64,000 nt of DNA from Armigeres subalbatus (taxonomy: Eukaryota > Arthropoda > Insecta > Diptera > Culicidae): contig NC_085140.1 of NCBI RefSeq assembly GCF_024139115.2, forward strand, positions 17,491,085 to 17,555,084, read 5' to 3'. Below, piece by piece: positions 10,470-22,421 of this stretch (position 1 is its first letter; every line of letters starts with the position of its first letter). A program made the translations under genes and the position numbers. The notes below the pieces were generated by a model that was not told the origin of the DNA, did not search any database, and saw only the letters and a program-made list of their open reading frames with translations.

Positions 10470-12330
10470 GTATAAACGTCTGATGTTTGGCATCAGTTGT
10501 GCACCGGAGCTTTTTCAAAAAGTGATGGACACAATTGTGGCAGGGCTGGAAGGGATTGTAGTGTATCTCGATGATTGCTTAGTATCGGGGCGTTCACAAG
10601 AAGAACACGACCGGAGGTTGAATGCTCTTTTGAGTCGTTTTGAGGAATATGGAGTGCTATTAAATTGGGACAAGTGTGTATTTAATGTTGAGCGTTTGGA
10701 ATGTTTGGGTCATGAATTATCGACTATTGGAGTAAAACCGGTGGAAAGCAGGATTTTGGCCTTACAGCAATTTCGAGAGCCAGCAAACCTTTCTGAATTA
10801 CGAAGTTTCCTCGGCCTCATCACGTATGTGGGAAGGTTTATTCCACACTTGGCAACTAAAACAGATCCTCTTAGAAACTTGCTGCGAGGTGATAAGAAAT
10901 TCAGTTGGACAGTATCTCACCAAAAAGCTTTCGAAGACATTAAACGAGCGGTGGTAGATATCAAACATTTAGGGTTCTTCAGTCCTCGAGATACTACGAT
11001 CTTGGTGGTGGATGCTAGTCCAACAGGTTTGGGAGCCGTTCTGCTGCAACAAGATAAGACAGGGGATCGTCGCATAATTTCATACGCAAGCAAGGCACTG
11101 ACGGACTTGGAGCGAAAATACTTTCAGACCGAACGCGAAGCGCTCGCGTTGGTATGGGCCGTTGACCGCTTTAAGCTGTATTTGCAAGGTACAAAATTCA
11201 AGTTGGTGACAGACTGCAAGCCACTCCAGTTTTTATTCAGCCCACGCTCCAAGCCCTGTATGAGAATCGAACGCTGGGTACTACGTCTTCAGTCCTACAG
11301 CTATGAGATTGAACGCTGCAAGGATTGTACGATAGTGTCTTCGCTAGGACCACCTGAGCCATTGATACAGACAAAGATGCCGGATAAACCGTGGTGCCAT
11401 ATTGCAATAGATTTTATGGGACCTCTACCGTCAGGGCATAATTTGCTAGTTCTGGTAGACTATTTCAGCAGATTTGTGGAAGTAGTAGTGATGAAAGAAA
11501 CAACGGCGACACTTACAATACAAGCATTGCACGAAACATTTTGCAGATATGGTATTCCAGAGTCATTGAAGTCGGATAATGGTCCACAGTTTGTCAGTGA
11601 AGCATTGACACAGTTCTGTAAAGGTTTCGGAATTCATTTGCGAAAATCGACTCCCTATTGGCCTCAGGCCAATGGTGAAGTTGAGCGAGCTAATAGGGCG
11701 TTGAAAAAACGGTTGCAGATCAGTCAAGAAAATCCGAAGTCGGATTGGAAATGGGACCTGAGAATGTACCTTCTCAAGTATAATTCGACGCCGCATTCAA
11801 CAACTGGAGTAGCACCTTCTGCATTAATGTTCGGAAGAGTTTTGCGAGACAAGTTACCATCACTTCCGGGCATTGGATTGAAGGCGCCAGAAGAGGCTCG
11901 TGACAAAGATCAAGAGCGGAAGTTGAAACAAGGAGAATATGCAGACAAGCGTCGTCAGGCGGAACCTAGCTCGCTGAAAGAAGGTGACATAGTGGTCGCC
12001 AGAAGAACGTTGAAGGAAAACAAATTATCGAGCAATTTCGGACCTGAAGAATTTGTCATCAAGAAGCGAAACGGATCAGATGTTACGATTGAGTCAACCG
12101 AAACAGGAAGGACGTTTCATCGTAACGTATCCCATCTTAAGCCGTTACTACGACCTCAAACCATAGAAGAAAACTTGAAGGTAGGAGATCAAAACGAATC
12201 GATGGAAGCTCAGAACGATCGAGAACATATCGTACAGGAAAAATCATCCACCGAGCAACACCGACCCAAGCGCGAGGTGAAACGACCAAGTTACCTGCAA
12301 GACTTCGATGTTGGTAGAGTTCAAGACTAG
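10470..12330 (+). pseudogene. Gypsy element 1 RT, RNase H and integrase
   Basis: Long uninterrupted frame. RT has MFGISCAPELFQKVMD and the catalytic box YLDD near 10564. RNase H has VDASPTGLGAVLLQQD near 11010 and the FQTERE block near 11125. Integrase has the D, D, E residues in AIDFMGPLPSGHN (11410), SDNGPQFV (11572) and PQANGEVERANR (11661), and a basic C-terminal tail ends at 12330. Compared with the second gypsy copy, about 145 residues are missing in frame near 11311, including the end of RNase H and the His-His-Cys-Cys finger before CKDC. The first ten codons of the open frame from 10441 belong to the intron-like insert, not to protein. Confidence 0.9.
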
Positions 12331-12346
12331 TAAGAACAAGTGGGAA

Positions 12347-12561
12347 TGTAGAGTCGACAACCGATAGTTATAACGGGGTGCATAATGCCATAGAGAACAC
12401 TATCTGCGAGTAGTACATACACTTTGATACACGTTTATATTATACACTAATACAAGTGAGCATTGGTAAGATATCTAGAGAACTACGAATAAAGAAATTA
12501 CTTTTTGTGAGACTGTTGATCGATGCACACGCGTTTTATTCCTTTGGTGTCCGATATTACA
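12347..12561 (+). repeat. 3' LTR of gypsy element 1
   Basis: 215 bp, same ends as the 5' LTR, preceded by a purine-rich tract (AAGAACAAGTGGGAA) suitable for plus-strand priming and followed by the target duplication GTAGG. Confidence 0.93.
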
Positions 12562-12566
12562 GTAGG

Positions 12567-14219
12567 CACTGCACAGAGGCGACCCAAGCCGGGTTGGTTC
12601 GATGTGGAGTGTCAGAGAGTGACAGACGAGAAGAACGTGGCCAGAAGCCGGATGTTGGTGTCGGATACCCTATCGAATAGAGATCGGAAGGAGAGGAAGC
12701 GAGAGCAGCCAAAAAACGAACCCACCGCAGAAAGAAGAAAGAATATGAAGAACTAAGTGATTAGCGAGGCGCAGGAAAAAATGGAGTAGAACGATATGCG
12801 GAGGTTTTATGAGTCTGTCAATGGCGTGCGGCGAAAGACAGTGCCTTCTCCCGTCATGTGCAATGACCAACAAGGGAATTTGCTGACAGATAAAACCGAA
12901 GTGGCGGTGCATCGGTGAACAGAATAAATATTAGCGACGATGGACAAGCTGTGGAGTCACCTACACTAGATGAGATTAAAAAAGCTGTAAAAAGAGCTGA
13001 AAACAATAAGGCTGCGGGGAAGGACCAGCTCCCGGCTGAAATTCTCAAACATGGCAGTGAGCAGCTTTACGAAGTCCTGCACCATATTATGTCGAAAATA
13101 TGGAAAGACGAGGAAATGCCTGTTAGCTGGTTGGACGGCCTCATTTGCCCTCTCTTTAAGAAAGGGCACAGACTGGAGTGCGCCAATTACCGAGGAATAA
13201 CCCTCCTTAATTCGGCGTACAAAATTATGTCCCGTATTCTGTTCAACAGATTGAGACCGCTTGAAGAGTCCTTCGTCGACGAATACCAAGCAGGTTTTCG
13301 TGAGGGACGATCAACGACGGATCAAATGTTTACCCTGAGACAAATCCTTGAATAATTTCGGGAGTACAACTTCATGATACATAATCTGTTTATTGATTTC
13401 AAGGCGGCGTACGATTCAGTGAAACGGAACCATTATGGCAAATTATGCTTGAACATGGTTTCCGGCGAAACTGATACGGCTGATTCGTATAACGTTGGAC
13501 GGATTGCGGATGAAATATTGACGTCATTTGTTACCTTACATGGATTAAAGCAGGGTGATGCACTCTCGAATCTACTGTTCAATATAGCGGTCGAGGGAGC
13601 GATTAGGAGAGCTGGTGTGCAAAGAAGCGGTACCATTATCACAAAATCGCATATGCTCCTGGGATTTGCGGACGATATCGATATTATCGGGATTGATCGC
13701 CGTGCCGTGGAAGAGGCTTTTGTGCCTTTTAAGCGGGAGACAGCGAGTATTATGGACTCACGATCAGTTACAGCAAAACGAAGTATATGGTCGCTGGAAA
13801 TCAACGTGGATTCATTAGTGGTGGTGGTAGCGAAATGGTGCTGGATGGTGAAAAGTTTTAAGTGGTAGAAGAATTTGTGTATCTTGGAACATTAGTGACG
13901 TGCGATAATGATGTTATCCGCGAGGTGAAAAGGCGTATTGCAGCTGCAAATAGCTTGCAAATGAAAACAAAACTCGCGCTGTATACTATGATTCTTGCGG
14001 TGGCTTTATACGGCCATGAAACATGGACGTTAAAGGAGGCTGTTCGGAGATACTCAATACTCGGACAATACTCAGCGGTAAACAGGAGAACGGTATCTGG
14101 CGGCGTCGCATGAACCACGAATTGTACCAGGTGTATAAAGGGCTGGATATTATTAAACTTATTCAACACGGCAGACTGGGTAAAGCGTACCATTGGTACT
14201 TCGCGTACCTAAAGGAATA
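12567..14219 (+). pseudogene. RTE-like LINE, reverse-transcriptase part (broken)
   Basis: The other half of the LINE split at 4461. A basic linker at 12570-12760 is followed by RT blocks: NKAAGKDQLPAEIL near 13005, LFKKGHRLECANYRG near 13150, RSTTDQMF near 13310, LFIDFKAAYDS near 13388, LKQGDALSNLLFN near 13548, FADDIDIIG near 13668 and EEFVYLGTLVT near 13865. The frame is cut by a stop near 13353 and several shifts. After the RT, fragments up to 14219 match the usual C-terminal region with AYHWYFAYLKE. It is an inactive copy, older than the gypsy insertion. Confidence 0.85.
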
Positions 14220-14339
14220 AAATAGACCCCATATCGCGGTCCTTCCCGAGTAGCACACATGTCACACATTGATCACAGTAACTTATATGTGACCAGATTC
14301 AGTCACAATTAGGTTGCTGCAACCAGTTCCACTTGAGTT

Positions 14340-16891
14340 GTGCTGCTTGGGTTAGCCTCTTACCCAGCTACCCCTATCCCTACCTCCCCGTGGTGCTGGG
14401 CGGAATACGAGCAACCTTAGGGAAGATCGGGTAACCAACCCCGGTGGGAACTATGGTCGTATGCTGACAGGGGGGGGGGGGGTTTGCTCCGGAGGTGCAA
14501 ATCTTACTGAGCGTCTGTTCTCCATGTTAGGGGCGGCTGATCATCATCCGAGTGCCAGCGAGGGACTCTAAGTGAAACTGTGCACCATGGTCCACCGGGA
14601 ATAAGGAGGAATGGTCCTCCGGAAATTTAGGGGGTTTGGTGTCAGGCCCTGCAAGCCAGCCTTAAAAAAGAACATAAGCAACGAACAATCAACAAGAGAG
14701 TACGGACCGGAACCGTCGGCGAAGACCAACGCAACGAAAAGGAACTAGCGATTGGAAACTCGGTTCGTGGAACTGCAAATCTCTCAACTTTATCAGGAGC
14801 ACACGCATACTTGCCGATGTGCTCAAGGACCGTGGATTCGGCACGTGATCGGGTGGTGGCCGATCAATAAAAGAATGTGCAGGTTGAGGATCAAAGGCCG
14901 GTTCTTCAACTTCAGCATAAATAAACGTCCATAGCACACACTCCGGAAGCACTGATGATGATAAGGACGCATTCTACGCGCAGCTGGAACGTGAGTACGA
15001 CGGCTGCCTAAGCCACGACGTCAAAATCATCATAAGGAGATTTGAACGCTCAGGTTGACCAAGAGGAGGAGTTTAGACCGACTATTGGGAAGTTCAGCGC
15101 TCACCGGCTGACGAACCAAAACGACCTACGACTAATTGATTTCGCCGCCTCCAAGAATATGGCCATTCGCCGCACCTACTTGCAACACAGCCTCCCGTAT
15201 CGGTACACCTGGAGATCATCACTGCAGACAGAATCACAAATCGACCACGTTCTGATTGATGGACGGCACTTCTCCGACTATCCGTCATCAACAATGTTCG
15301 GTATCGACGACCGCCGCGGTACGACCTAGATCGACTGAAGCAACCTAATGTCGCCACTGCATACCAGCAGTATCTCGAGACAGCGTTGCCGGAAGAGGGT
15401 GGCGCCCCTCTTGAGGACTGCTAGAATACAGTCCAAGCAGCCATTAACGACGCAGTGGAGAACAACGTCGGATATATGGGGCGAAGTAGATGGAACGATT
15501 GGTTCGACGAAGAGTGCAGACAGATTCTGGAGGAGAAGGACGTAGCGCGCGCGGTCGCACTGCACCAAGGTACCCGACAGAACGTGGAACGTTCTAGACG
15601 GAAGCGGAGACAGCAGACACGCCTTTTTCAGGAGAAGAAACACCGCCTGGAAGAAGCGGAGTGCGAGGAGATGAAACCAGCTGTACTGTTCTCAAGAAAC
15701 ACACAAGTTCTATCAAAAGCTCAACGCATCCAGCAAAGGCTTCGTGCCGCGAACCGAAAAGTGCCGGGATAAGGATGGGAGCATCTTGACGGACGAACGT
15801 GTGGTGATCGAAAGGTGGAGCAGCACTACGAGGAACATTTGAATGGCGCGGAGAGTACAGGCAGTGAAAATCAAGGCAGCGGAGGAGATGACTACGTCAG
15901 TTCAGCGGACGATGGAAGCCAACCAGCCCCCACCTTGAGGATGCCATCCAACAGCTAAAGACCAATAAAGCAGCTGGTAAGGATGGTGTCGGAGCTGAGC
16001 TCATCAAGATGGGTTCGGAAAAGCTGGCCACTTGCCTGCACAAACTGATAGTCAGAATCTGGGAAACTGAACAGCTACCGGAGGAGTGGAAGGAAGGGGT
16101 TATATGCCCCAACTACAAGAAAGTCAACAAGCTGGAGTGTGACAACCTTCGAGCGATAACCATTAGGATTGAGTTCTTGGGAAGTTATCAAGCCGGCTTC
16201 GTTGACGGCCGCTCCACAACGGACCAGATCTTTACTGTACGGCAAATCCTTCAAAAATGCCGTGAATACCAGGTCCCAACGCACCATCTGTTAATTGATT
16301 TCAAGGCGGCATACGACAGTATAGACCGCGTAGAGCTATGGAAAATTATGGACGAGAACAACTTCCCTGGGAAGCTTACCAGACTGATCAAAACATCGGT
16401 AGATGGCGTGCAAAACTGTGTGAAGATTTCGGGCGAACACTCCAGTTCGTTCGAATCGCGCCGGGGACTAAGACAAGGTGATGGACTTTCGTGCCTGATA
16501 TTCAACATTGCGCTAGAAGGTGTCATGCGGAGAGCCGGGTGTAACAGCCGGGGACTTTCAACAGATCCAGTCAATTTATTGTTTCGCGAATGACATGGAC
16601 ATTGTCGGCCAAAGATATGGAAATGTAGGAGAACTGTACTGCCTGAAACGTGAAGCAACAAAAGTTGGGCTGGTTGTAAATGCGTCAAAGACAAAGTACA
16701 TGCTTATGGGCGGAACCGAGAGCGATAGGGTCCGCCTGGGAAGCAGTGTTACGATAGACGGGAATACCTTGGAGGTGGTCGAGGAAATCGTCTACCTTGG
16801 ATCCTTGCTAACGGATGCCATCTATACCCTTCAAGAAATGGATTATACCAACTCTCAAAGTCGCGCCCCTGATCAGCTACAGCTTCAATAA
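14340..16891 (+). pseudogene. Second RTE-like LINE copy, 5'UTR to RT, broken
   Basis: G+C-richer block. 14340-14720 looks like a LINE 5' untranslated region and has a 12-14 base G run near 14470. Endonuclease pieces follow: LGTRFVEL-like frame-shifted start near 14750, GWWPINKRMCRLRIKGRFFNFS near 14850, QIDHVLIDGRHFSD near 15239. RT pieces: NKAAGKDGVGAELIKMG near 15968, LLIDFKAAYDSIDR near 16288, LRQGDGLSCLIFNIALEG near 16467, and FANDMDIVG near 16587, where the family has FADD. It ends after VYLGSLLTD near 16815, so the C-terminus is missing. It is the same family as the copy at 58280-61305. Confidence 0.85.
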
Positions 16892-17430
16892 TACGTGGGA
16901 AAATACTGATTGCATCGGTGCTTAAGATCAAACATATTATTGCATCTTATGAGTTCCGAATTTGTTTTTGTGCAGATCTGATTCCAATGCGTTTGTTGTA
17001 ACGCTCACTGAGACAACCCCCCTCCCTATTGCCCAATTGTTATAAAATCATCACAAAAAAAAACTGCAGGAAAACTTATAGAATAATTTTTGCTCTTGAG
17101 CACTAATAATTTTGCTATTCGAGTTTCCGTCTTTCGTAGTTTGTCTTTGTCAGCGACGGTCTTGCTACTGACCCAGAGGTAAAAAGATGTTAAGTGGAAA
17201 TGTTCCTTCGAGCAGTAATTTGATACAATTTTTCATTCAAAACAAAACAATTCAAAATATCTCGCATATAAGTGATATCCGAAGAATGTTAATAAATTAT
17301 GCAGCGGAGATTGTGATTATTGCTTACCTACATAGCAAAATGGCGTATTCGGATGCATTGAAAACAGGGTAATTCTTCATGAACCATATTATCTAAATCT
17401 GTGAATATAAATCTGAAACGCTTACCTGGT
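16892..17430. other. Intergenic, 3' flank of DDX54
   Basis: AT-rich, no supported gene. Small frames here have no recognisable composition. It separates the dead LINE from the stop codon of DDX54. Confidence 0.4.
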
Positions 17431-20014
17431 CTATTTACCCTTTGATTTTGCCTTTTTCTTGCCTAGCGACTTCTTCTTACGGGCCAAATTCCGCAACCGA
17501 GCTGCCTTCTCCTTGGCAAGTTTGGTTTCCTTCTGCATCCGTTGTTTCACAATCTGGTCGGCCGACTTCAGACCCAAATCGCGCATCTTCTTCTGGTCCA
17601 CCTTGGCGTTATGTCGTCCCCAATGGGTATGCGGATAGTCGGTCTTCTGCACGGAAACCGCTTCCTCTGCATCGCTGACATCACTGTCCTGCCGTTGGCT
17701 AGCAATCTGCTCGTCGACCTTGGTGCGTTCCTTCCACTTGTCGTACCGACCGGTTTTGTACGATGCCGAAATCCAGACGCCATGTTCCGTGCGAATTTTA
17801 CCGGCTTTGGGATTGACCACATTTACCATCTTCTTTTTCTTGCGATCCCACTTTTGCAGCCGTTGGTGGGATCGTTGATCTTCGGCCGTGTCGCCGATGA
17901 CAGACAGTTCGGCGGAGTTGGCCTCCTTGGCAAAGCCATTGATTGCGTAACCATCCTCCTCCACATGATCCTTCGCCTGATATGCGATGAAATTTTCATC
18001 GTCTTTCATAAATTTCAGCTTTTTCTTTTTTGGATATCCATTGTCAACGTCCTGCACGTCAGCGGCAGTGGCTTTCTTCTGTTCTTCACGCTCAATTTCC
18101 TGCTGTTTCTGTTTGTGTTTTTCGATTTTTATGGTATCTTTGCTACGCTTCTCAGCCATCACTACCTGCTCCTTCGCGTTATTCTTCGGATTTAACTCAA
18201 ATATAGTAGATTGCGGACGGTAGTTTTTCATTTGATTCAGGAAACTACTTCGGAACTCATCAGGGTCGACAGCTGCTTGAACATTCTAAAAAGAAATAAA
18301 TTTTATAAATTACGACTAAACAAGTTTCAAAGAAATGATAAAACCAGAAGATAACTGAGAATAAATTAATATAAAAGACAGATTACAAAAAGAAAAGGAA
18401 CAGAAAACAAAAAATAATAAAGCATCTCACCTGAACGCTCTCACCTCCCTTATGTTTCTTATTTTTCTTCTTTTTGCTGACCTTCTTATCTTCATTCAAC
18501 TTCTCCATTGCTTTTCCAAAATCTTCCATCACTTGCAGTTCACCAATTTTAAACTGCTTGGCCTTCTTATTGGCACTGGCCGACGCGGCCGGCCGGGTCA
18601 CAATGTACTGTTTGTAGGCATTGTTACTGATCCGGAACGCCGTTGCCAGATCGATATGCTTGACGTACTCCAGCACAAGTTGGTGTTCCGCTTCGACCAT
18701 ATCCGCAGGAACAATCCCAATACAGCGAGAATCGTTCAACACCAACGGCCGAGTAAGAAACATGTGCAGATCTATCATGTGGGCGATATCGTCGTTGGAG
18801 AAAATATTGTAAGCCGTTCCACTTCTTCCGGCACGAGCGCAACGGCCCACTCGATGGACGAATAGCTTAGGCTTTCCCGGAAAATGCACATTGACCACGT
18901 AGTCCAGCGTGGGGATGTCCAAACCGCGAGCAGCAATATCCGTGACGACTAAAACATTTACTTTCTTCATAATAAACTTTGCGGTATTGATCTTACGAGC
19001 TGATGCGTCCAGACTTGAGAAAACGTACGTATTTGGAATTCCAGCTCGTGTCAGAATCTACAACAAAATAATTTATTAATTCAATCTTTGTTTCCAAATT
19101 ATCCGGCTTCAACAACTCACCAGAGAAATCAATTCAACGTGATGCTGCGTTCCGGCAAACAACACGGTTTGGGCGCTCTTCGGAATCACCTCGCGAAGCA
19201 AAAGCAACAGAGTGGCATATCGTTCGTCCGGCCTGCAGTAAACAAATTTCAAATCTAGCGCTTCCGGAATTTTCGACTCCACGTCCAATCGGATCAGCGT
19301 AGGATCGCTCAGGCCAGCCTTCGCAAAGTCGACCATCTGCTTCGGCAGCGTCGCACTGAACAGAACCATTTGCTTAGCCTCGGGTAACCTTCGCAAGGTC
19401 TCCGTCAGCTGTTCACCGAAACCCATCTCAAACAGACGGTCCGCTTCGTCAAACACGCAGTACTGCACCGCTGACAGTTTCAGATCCATCTCCACACACA
19501 AGTGCAGGAATCGGCCTGGCGTGGCAACAATCACATCCGGCAGCGTGTGAATGGCCGCAAACTGCGAATCCATCGAATCGCCGCCAAGCACTAGAATCGT
19601 TTTCAAATCCGTAAACTTCCCCAGCTGCTTGATGAATTTGTACGTTTGAATAGCCAGCTCTCTCGTGGGAGTCAATATCAGCGCTCTGGCGCCGGCTTTG
19701 ATTTCTCGTTGCTTTAGTTTCTCGAACAGCGGAATCAAAAAGCATCCGGTTTTGCCCGAGCCTGTCTTGGCCATGGCAACCACATCGCGGCCCTCCATGA
19801 TCAGCGGAATAGTTTTGCGCTGGATTGGAGTTGGCACTTTGTATCCCATTTTCAGGATTGCCTTCAGGATCGGCATGCTCAGTCCCATGGCCTGAAATCC
19901 ACCTCCCTTTTTCTTCTTACCCTTCTTCGAATGCACATCGTCGTCGTCGTCGAAATCCAAATCGACATTTTCAATGGAAAATCCAGGAAGAACGTTCGGA
20001 TCTTCCGTACCCAT
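17431..20014 (-). CDS. DDX54: ATP-dependent RNA helicase DDX54 (Dbp10 family)
   Basis: Nucleolar DEAD-box RNA helicase needed for large ribosomal subunit maturation in the family. Three exons on minus: 20014-19121, 19057-18431 and 18285-17431, with introns of 63 and 145 bp that have GT/AG borders (GTGAGT and GTGAGA donors). The joined frame is about 791 codons, near family size. Start chosen is ATG 20014 ([12 protein letters not shown]); the frame extends upstream without an earlier ATG. Motifs in order: Q-motif [11 protein letters not shown], Walker [41 protein letters not shown] and [14 protein letters not shown] lysine-rich acidic tail with the DBP10 C-terminal region follows. It looks intact. 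The only active host gene for 30 kb on either side. Confidence 0.95.
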
Positions 20015-20576
20015 TTTGAAGGTAAATTTCACCTAAACAAACACTTTTCTTTGCGAATCACCAACGAATGCAATATAAAGAAAATCCTAGCAAATCCGCG
20101 TGAAAATCACGAACCGCCGAAGAAGCTCGCAACTGCGCTGCCAGCGGTAAACAAAAACACGTGTAAAACTGACATTCAGTTTTTTTTTGGTTTTTTGTTG
20201 TTGATAGACTAACGCAAAATGAACTCCCCCAAGAAATTATGACGTTTGAGCGGGTCGCATAATGAACGCAAAATGAACTTTTGTTCGAGAAGACGACCCG
20301 CTCAAATGTCAAAATCCATCGGGTGAGTGAATTTAATGAACCGCTGCACAGGTCTATTGAATGTCGGCTAGAGAGTGGTGCTGTCAATAAGGTCGAATAA
20401 ATAGTAAATGATAAAAAGGGCATCAGTAAAAAATAAAAGCAACACTTCCCGAATAAAAAATCAGGGGACTAAAGGCTAATACGCCTACCCACGGAAAATT
20501 TGACAGAAAATATATGGGCCAACTATCAAATCTGCCATTTCCGTCGCCGTTCCGCTGTATTGCGTGGGGGCCTTTA
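20015..20576. other. Upstream region of DDX54
   Basis: Holds the 5' flank of DDX54 and no other gene. 20240-20310 has GACGTTTGAGCGGGTCG and its inverse CGACCCGCTCAAATGTC, an imperfect inverted repeat of about 80 bp. Promoter elements could not be placed with confidence. Confidence 0.4.
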
Positions 20577-20960
20577 TGCTACGTTTAGACAAGGCAAGTG
20601 AATTGAGCAAGTCGCCTGAATCGAACGCGAACTGAACGTGTAAACACCTTAATTCAATTCACTTGAACTATAGATAGTAGAATCTATAGATGAGCGAAAG
20701 CATGGCTGAGTCGATTATTTTGCCCGTGCACACGCACATATGACGTCACAGCCCTTAACGTTTCCATTGAAATCGTGACGTCATGCTCGTTTGGAGACAC
20801 GTTTGACAGTTCGTTTGGAGACAGAGGATTTATCTTCGCTCATCTATATATTCCACTATCTATAACTTGAACGAAAAGAAAGTTGAACAAGTTCAACTTT
20901 TGGCAAGTCAATTGAATTCAACTGAGTTGTTCAATTCACTTGCCCTGTCAAAACGTAGCA
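20577..20960. mobile_element. MITE (TGCTACGTTT termini) split by another MITE
   Basis: Termini TGCTACGTTTAGACAAGGC and its imperfect inverse GCCCTGTCAAAACGTAGCA; the subterminal GTGAATTG/CAATTCAC also pairs. A second element (20671-20862) lies inside it. Confidence 0.75.
20671..20862. mobile_element. Nested TA-flanked MITE
   Basis: Termini TAGATAGTAGAATCTATAGA and TATATATTCCACTATCTA, followed inward by GATGAGCGAA and its inverse TTCGCTCATC. It is flanked by TA on both sides (20669-20670 and 20863-20864), fitting a Tc1/mariner-type duplication. Confidence 0.75.
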
Positions 20961-21015
20961 TTACTGTTGAGATCGAAATGCGTATCTGTCAAGGTACAGT
21001 CAAGTGGTGGAATTA

Positions 21016-21182
21016 GGGCCGATGCCCACGTAGCGTTTTTTCAAGCTGCGTCCACGCAAGGTACCCAGCATCAAATGTAGTCGGGCACACGTTCACGTGT
21101 GCATTGCTCCATTTGATGCTGGGTACCTTGCGTGGACGCGGCGTGCACGCAGCGTAAAAAACCGCTACGTGGACATCGGCCC
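21016..21182. mobile_element. Harbinger-like MITE, copy 1
   Basis: Inverted termini GGGCCGATGCCCACGTAGCG and CGCTACGTGGACATCGGCCC, flanked by TTA on both sides (21013-21015, 21183-21185), as for PIF/Harbinger elements. The interior is nearly palindromic (AAGGTACCCAGCATCAAA and its inverse). Confidence 0.8.
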
Positions 21183-21185
21183 TTA

Positions 21186-21306
21186 GGCCCGATGCCCACG
21201 TAGCGTCTTTTCAACGCTGCGTGCACACGGCGTTAAAAGGACGCATGTGTGCATCGGGAAAAAGCGGTAACGCAGCGTTGAAAAAACGCTACGTGGGCAT
21301 CGGCCC
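21186..21306. mobile_element. Harbinger-like MITE, copy 2, adjacent
   Basis: Starts GGCCCGATGCCCACGTAGCG and ends CGCTACGTGGGCATCGGCCC. Flanked by TTA (21183-21185 shared with copy 1, and 21307-21309). A shorter interior than copy 1. Confidence 0.75.
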
Positions 21307-21340
21307 TTAAGGTTCCCCCAAACACACGAGACGCGACAGT

Positions 21341-21775
21341 CGCCTTCTTCTTCTTTTCTTCTTCTTCTTCCTCTTCTTCTTTTTCTTCTTCTTATTGGCA
21401 TTGCATCCCCACACTGGGACAGAGCCGCCTCGCAGCTTATAGTGTTCACTTAAGCACTTCCACAGCGAGGTTTCTAAGCCAAGTTACCATTTTTGCATTC
21501 GTATATCCAGCTTTCCACGCTTGGTAATGGCGGCTTGTCGGTGTGTAAAAATCAATCGGTCACTGTACTGTTTGGCACTAGCTGGAGGAAAGCCCACTGG
21601 CGTTCCTGGATGAGGGGAAGGGAAAAAAGGCCTTTTCGCCAGTGAGTTTTCCTCCAGCTAGTGTCAAAAAGTACAGTAACCGATTGATTTTTACACATCG
21701 ACAAGCCGCCATTACCGAGCGTGGAAAGCTGGATATAATAAGGGTAACACCGAGGGTAACACGATGCTATACTTT
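21341..21775 (-). mobile_element. Truncated Feilai-like SINE split by a MITE
   Basis: CTT-rich tail at 21341-21393, then the SINE body (TATTGGCATTGCATCCCCAC...) to 21507. After the MITE at 21508-21733 the body resumes with GGGTAACACGATGCTATACTTTTA and stops near 21775 before the tRNA-like head. It is therefore 5' truncated. Confidence 0.8.
21508..21733. mobile_element. MITE with CCAGCTTTCCACGC termini
   Basis: Long inverted arms: CCAGCTTTCCACGCTTGGTAATGG... mirrored at the right end by ...CATTACCGAGCGTGGAAAGCTGG. It interrupts the SINE with a probable 4-bp duplication (TATA or ATAT, ambiguous). The terminus matches that of the 4.4-kb element at 28322-32686. Confidence 0.85.
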
Positions 21776-21996
21776 TAGGCGAGGGGCTGTCAACTTGTGT
21801 ATTAAGTTCATCATTAATTGTATTTTTCGGGTATTTTTGAACTTAAATTGTATTTTTCGTGTAATGTTTAAGGCAAGGTTCAAGGTATTTTTGTTTTGGT
21901 TTTCATTTCGACTTTTGCATTACGATGTGGTTTCAAAAGAGGACGATCTGGACCTGGAGTTTCTTGTGTTGGAGACCTTCAAAACTGCAATGGAGT
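21776..21996. other. Intergenic, no gene seen
   Basis: T-rich sequence between the SINE and the next MITE. A frame running 21642-22019 starts inside the MITE and shows no recognisable protein. Confidence 0.35.
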
Positions 21997-22289
21997 CCCA
22001 AGTAACCACCAAGCATTAATTATTGCATGTAATTAACTACAGATCAGCACTTTAAATGCAAATTGCATTAGATCAGTTTTAACGATGTTAAGATGCATTT
22101 ATTCATTAACTGTCAAGCAACGATACACTAGTTCAGCATCAAGAATGCAGCGATGCATTATTTTTGTTTTATTTCAACATGTCAAAGTAATGAAGCATTA
22201 TTTCGATCGTAAAAAGGCCTTTTTCCACTTTAAGTCAACTTTAATGGCTGTATTATTTGCAAGCATATATAGCTCCATGGTTACTTGGG
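21997..22289. mobile_element. MITE with CCCAAGTAACCA termini
   Basis: Left end CCCAAGTAACCACC, right end CATGGTTACTTGGG, inverted copies. The body has several ATGCATT/AATGCAT words. Confidence 0.7.
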
Positions 22290-22421
22290 GTACTATAGAA
22301 AAATGTTAAAATGACTACTGAGTCTTGAAACTCTGTTCGCACAACAAATTTGCATGTTAGCGAGCGAATCCCACAGATTTTTTTTAATGTGAAGAAATTG
22401 GTTCCCCAAAAACCTCTACAG

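Larger units (their letters stand above)
4462..12561 (+). mobile_element. Ty3/gypsy LTR retrotransposon, inactive, with nested insertions
   Basis: An 8.1-kb element bounded by 215-bp LTRs, each TGTAG...TTACA, and flanked by the 5-bp duplication GTAGG (4457-4461 and 12562-12566). It sits inside the RTE-like LINE. Order: 5' LTR, long leader, gag with two CCHC knuckles, protease, reverse transcriptase (split by an intron-like insert), RNase H, integrase, 3' LTR. Nested inside are a 0.45-kb MITE-like repeat (4969-5416), a 414-bp hAT-type MITE (6167-6580) and a 1.77-kb hAT-type element (7280-9052). Stops at about 10073 and 10162, an extra G near 10262 and a loss of about 145 residues near 11311 make it non-functional. 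Confidence 0.93.

Noticed and set aside
10441..10470. ATG at 10441 as the start of the gypsy RT-integrase protein
   Set aside because: Its first ten codons (MWLFSFLIPR) lie in the intron-like insert; homology begins at the acceptor site.
17542..18195. Plus-strand 217-codon frame over DDX54
   Set aside because: Antisense of DDX54 exon 3, rich in F and L because the sense strand encodes lysine-rich protein.
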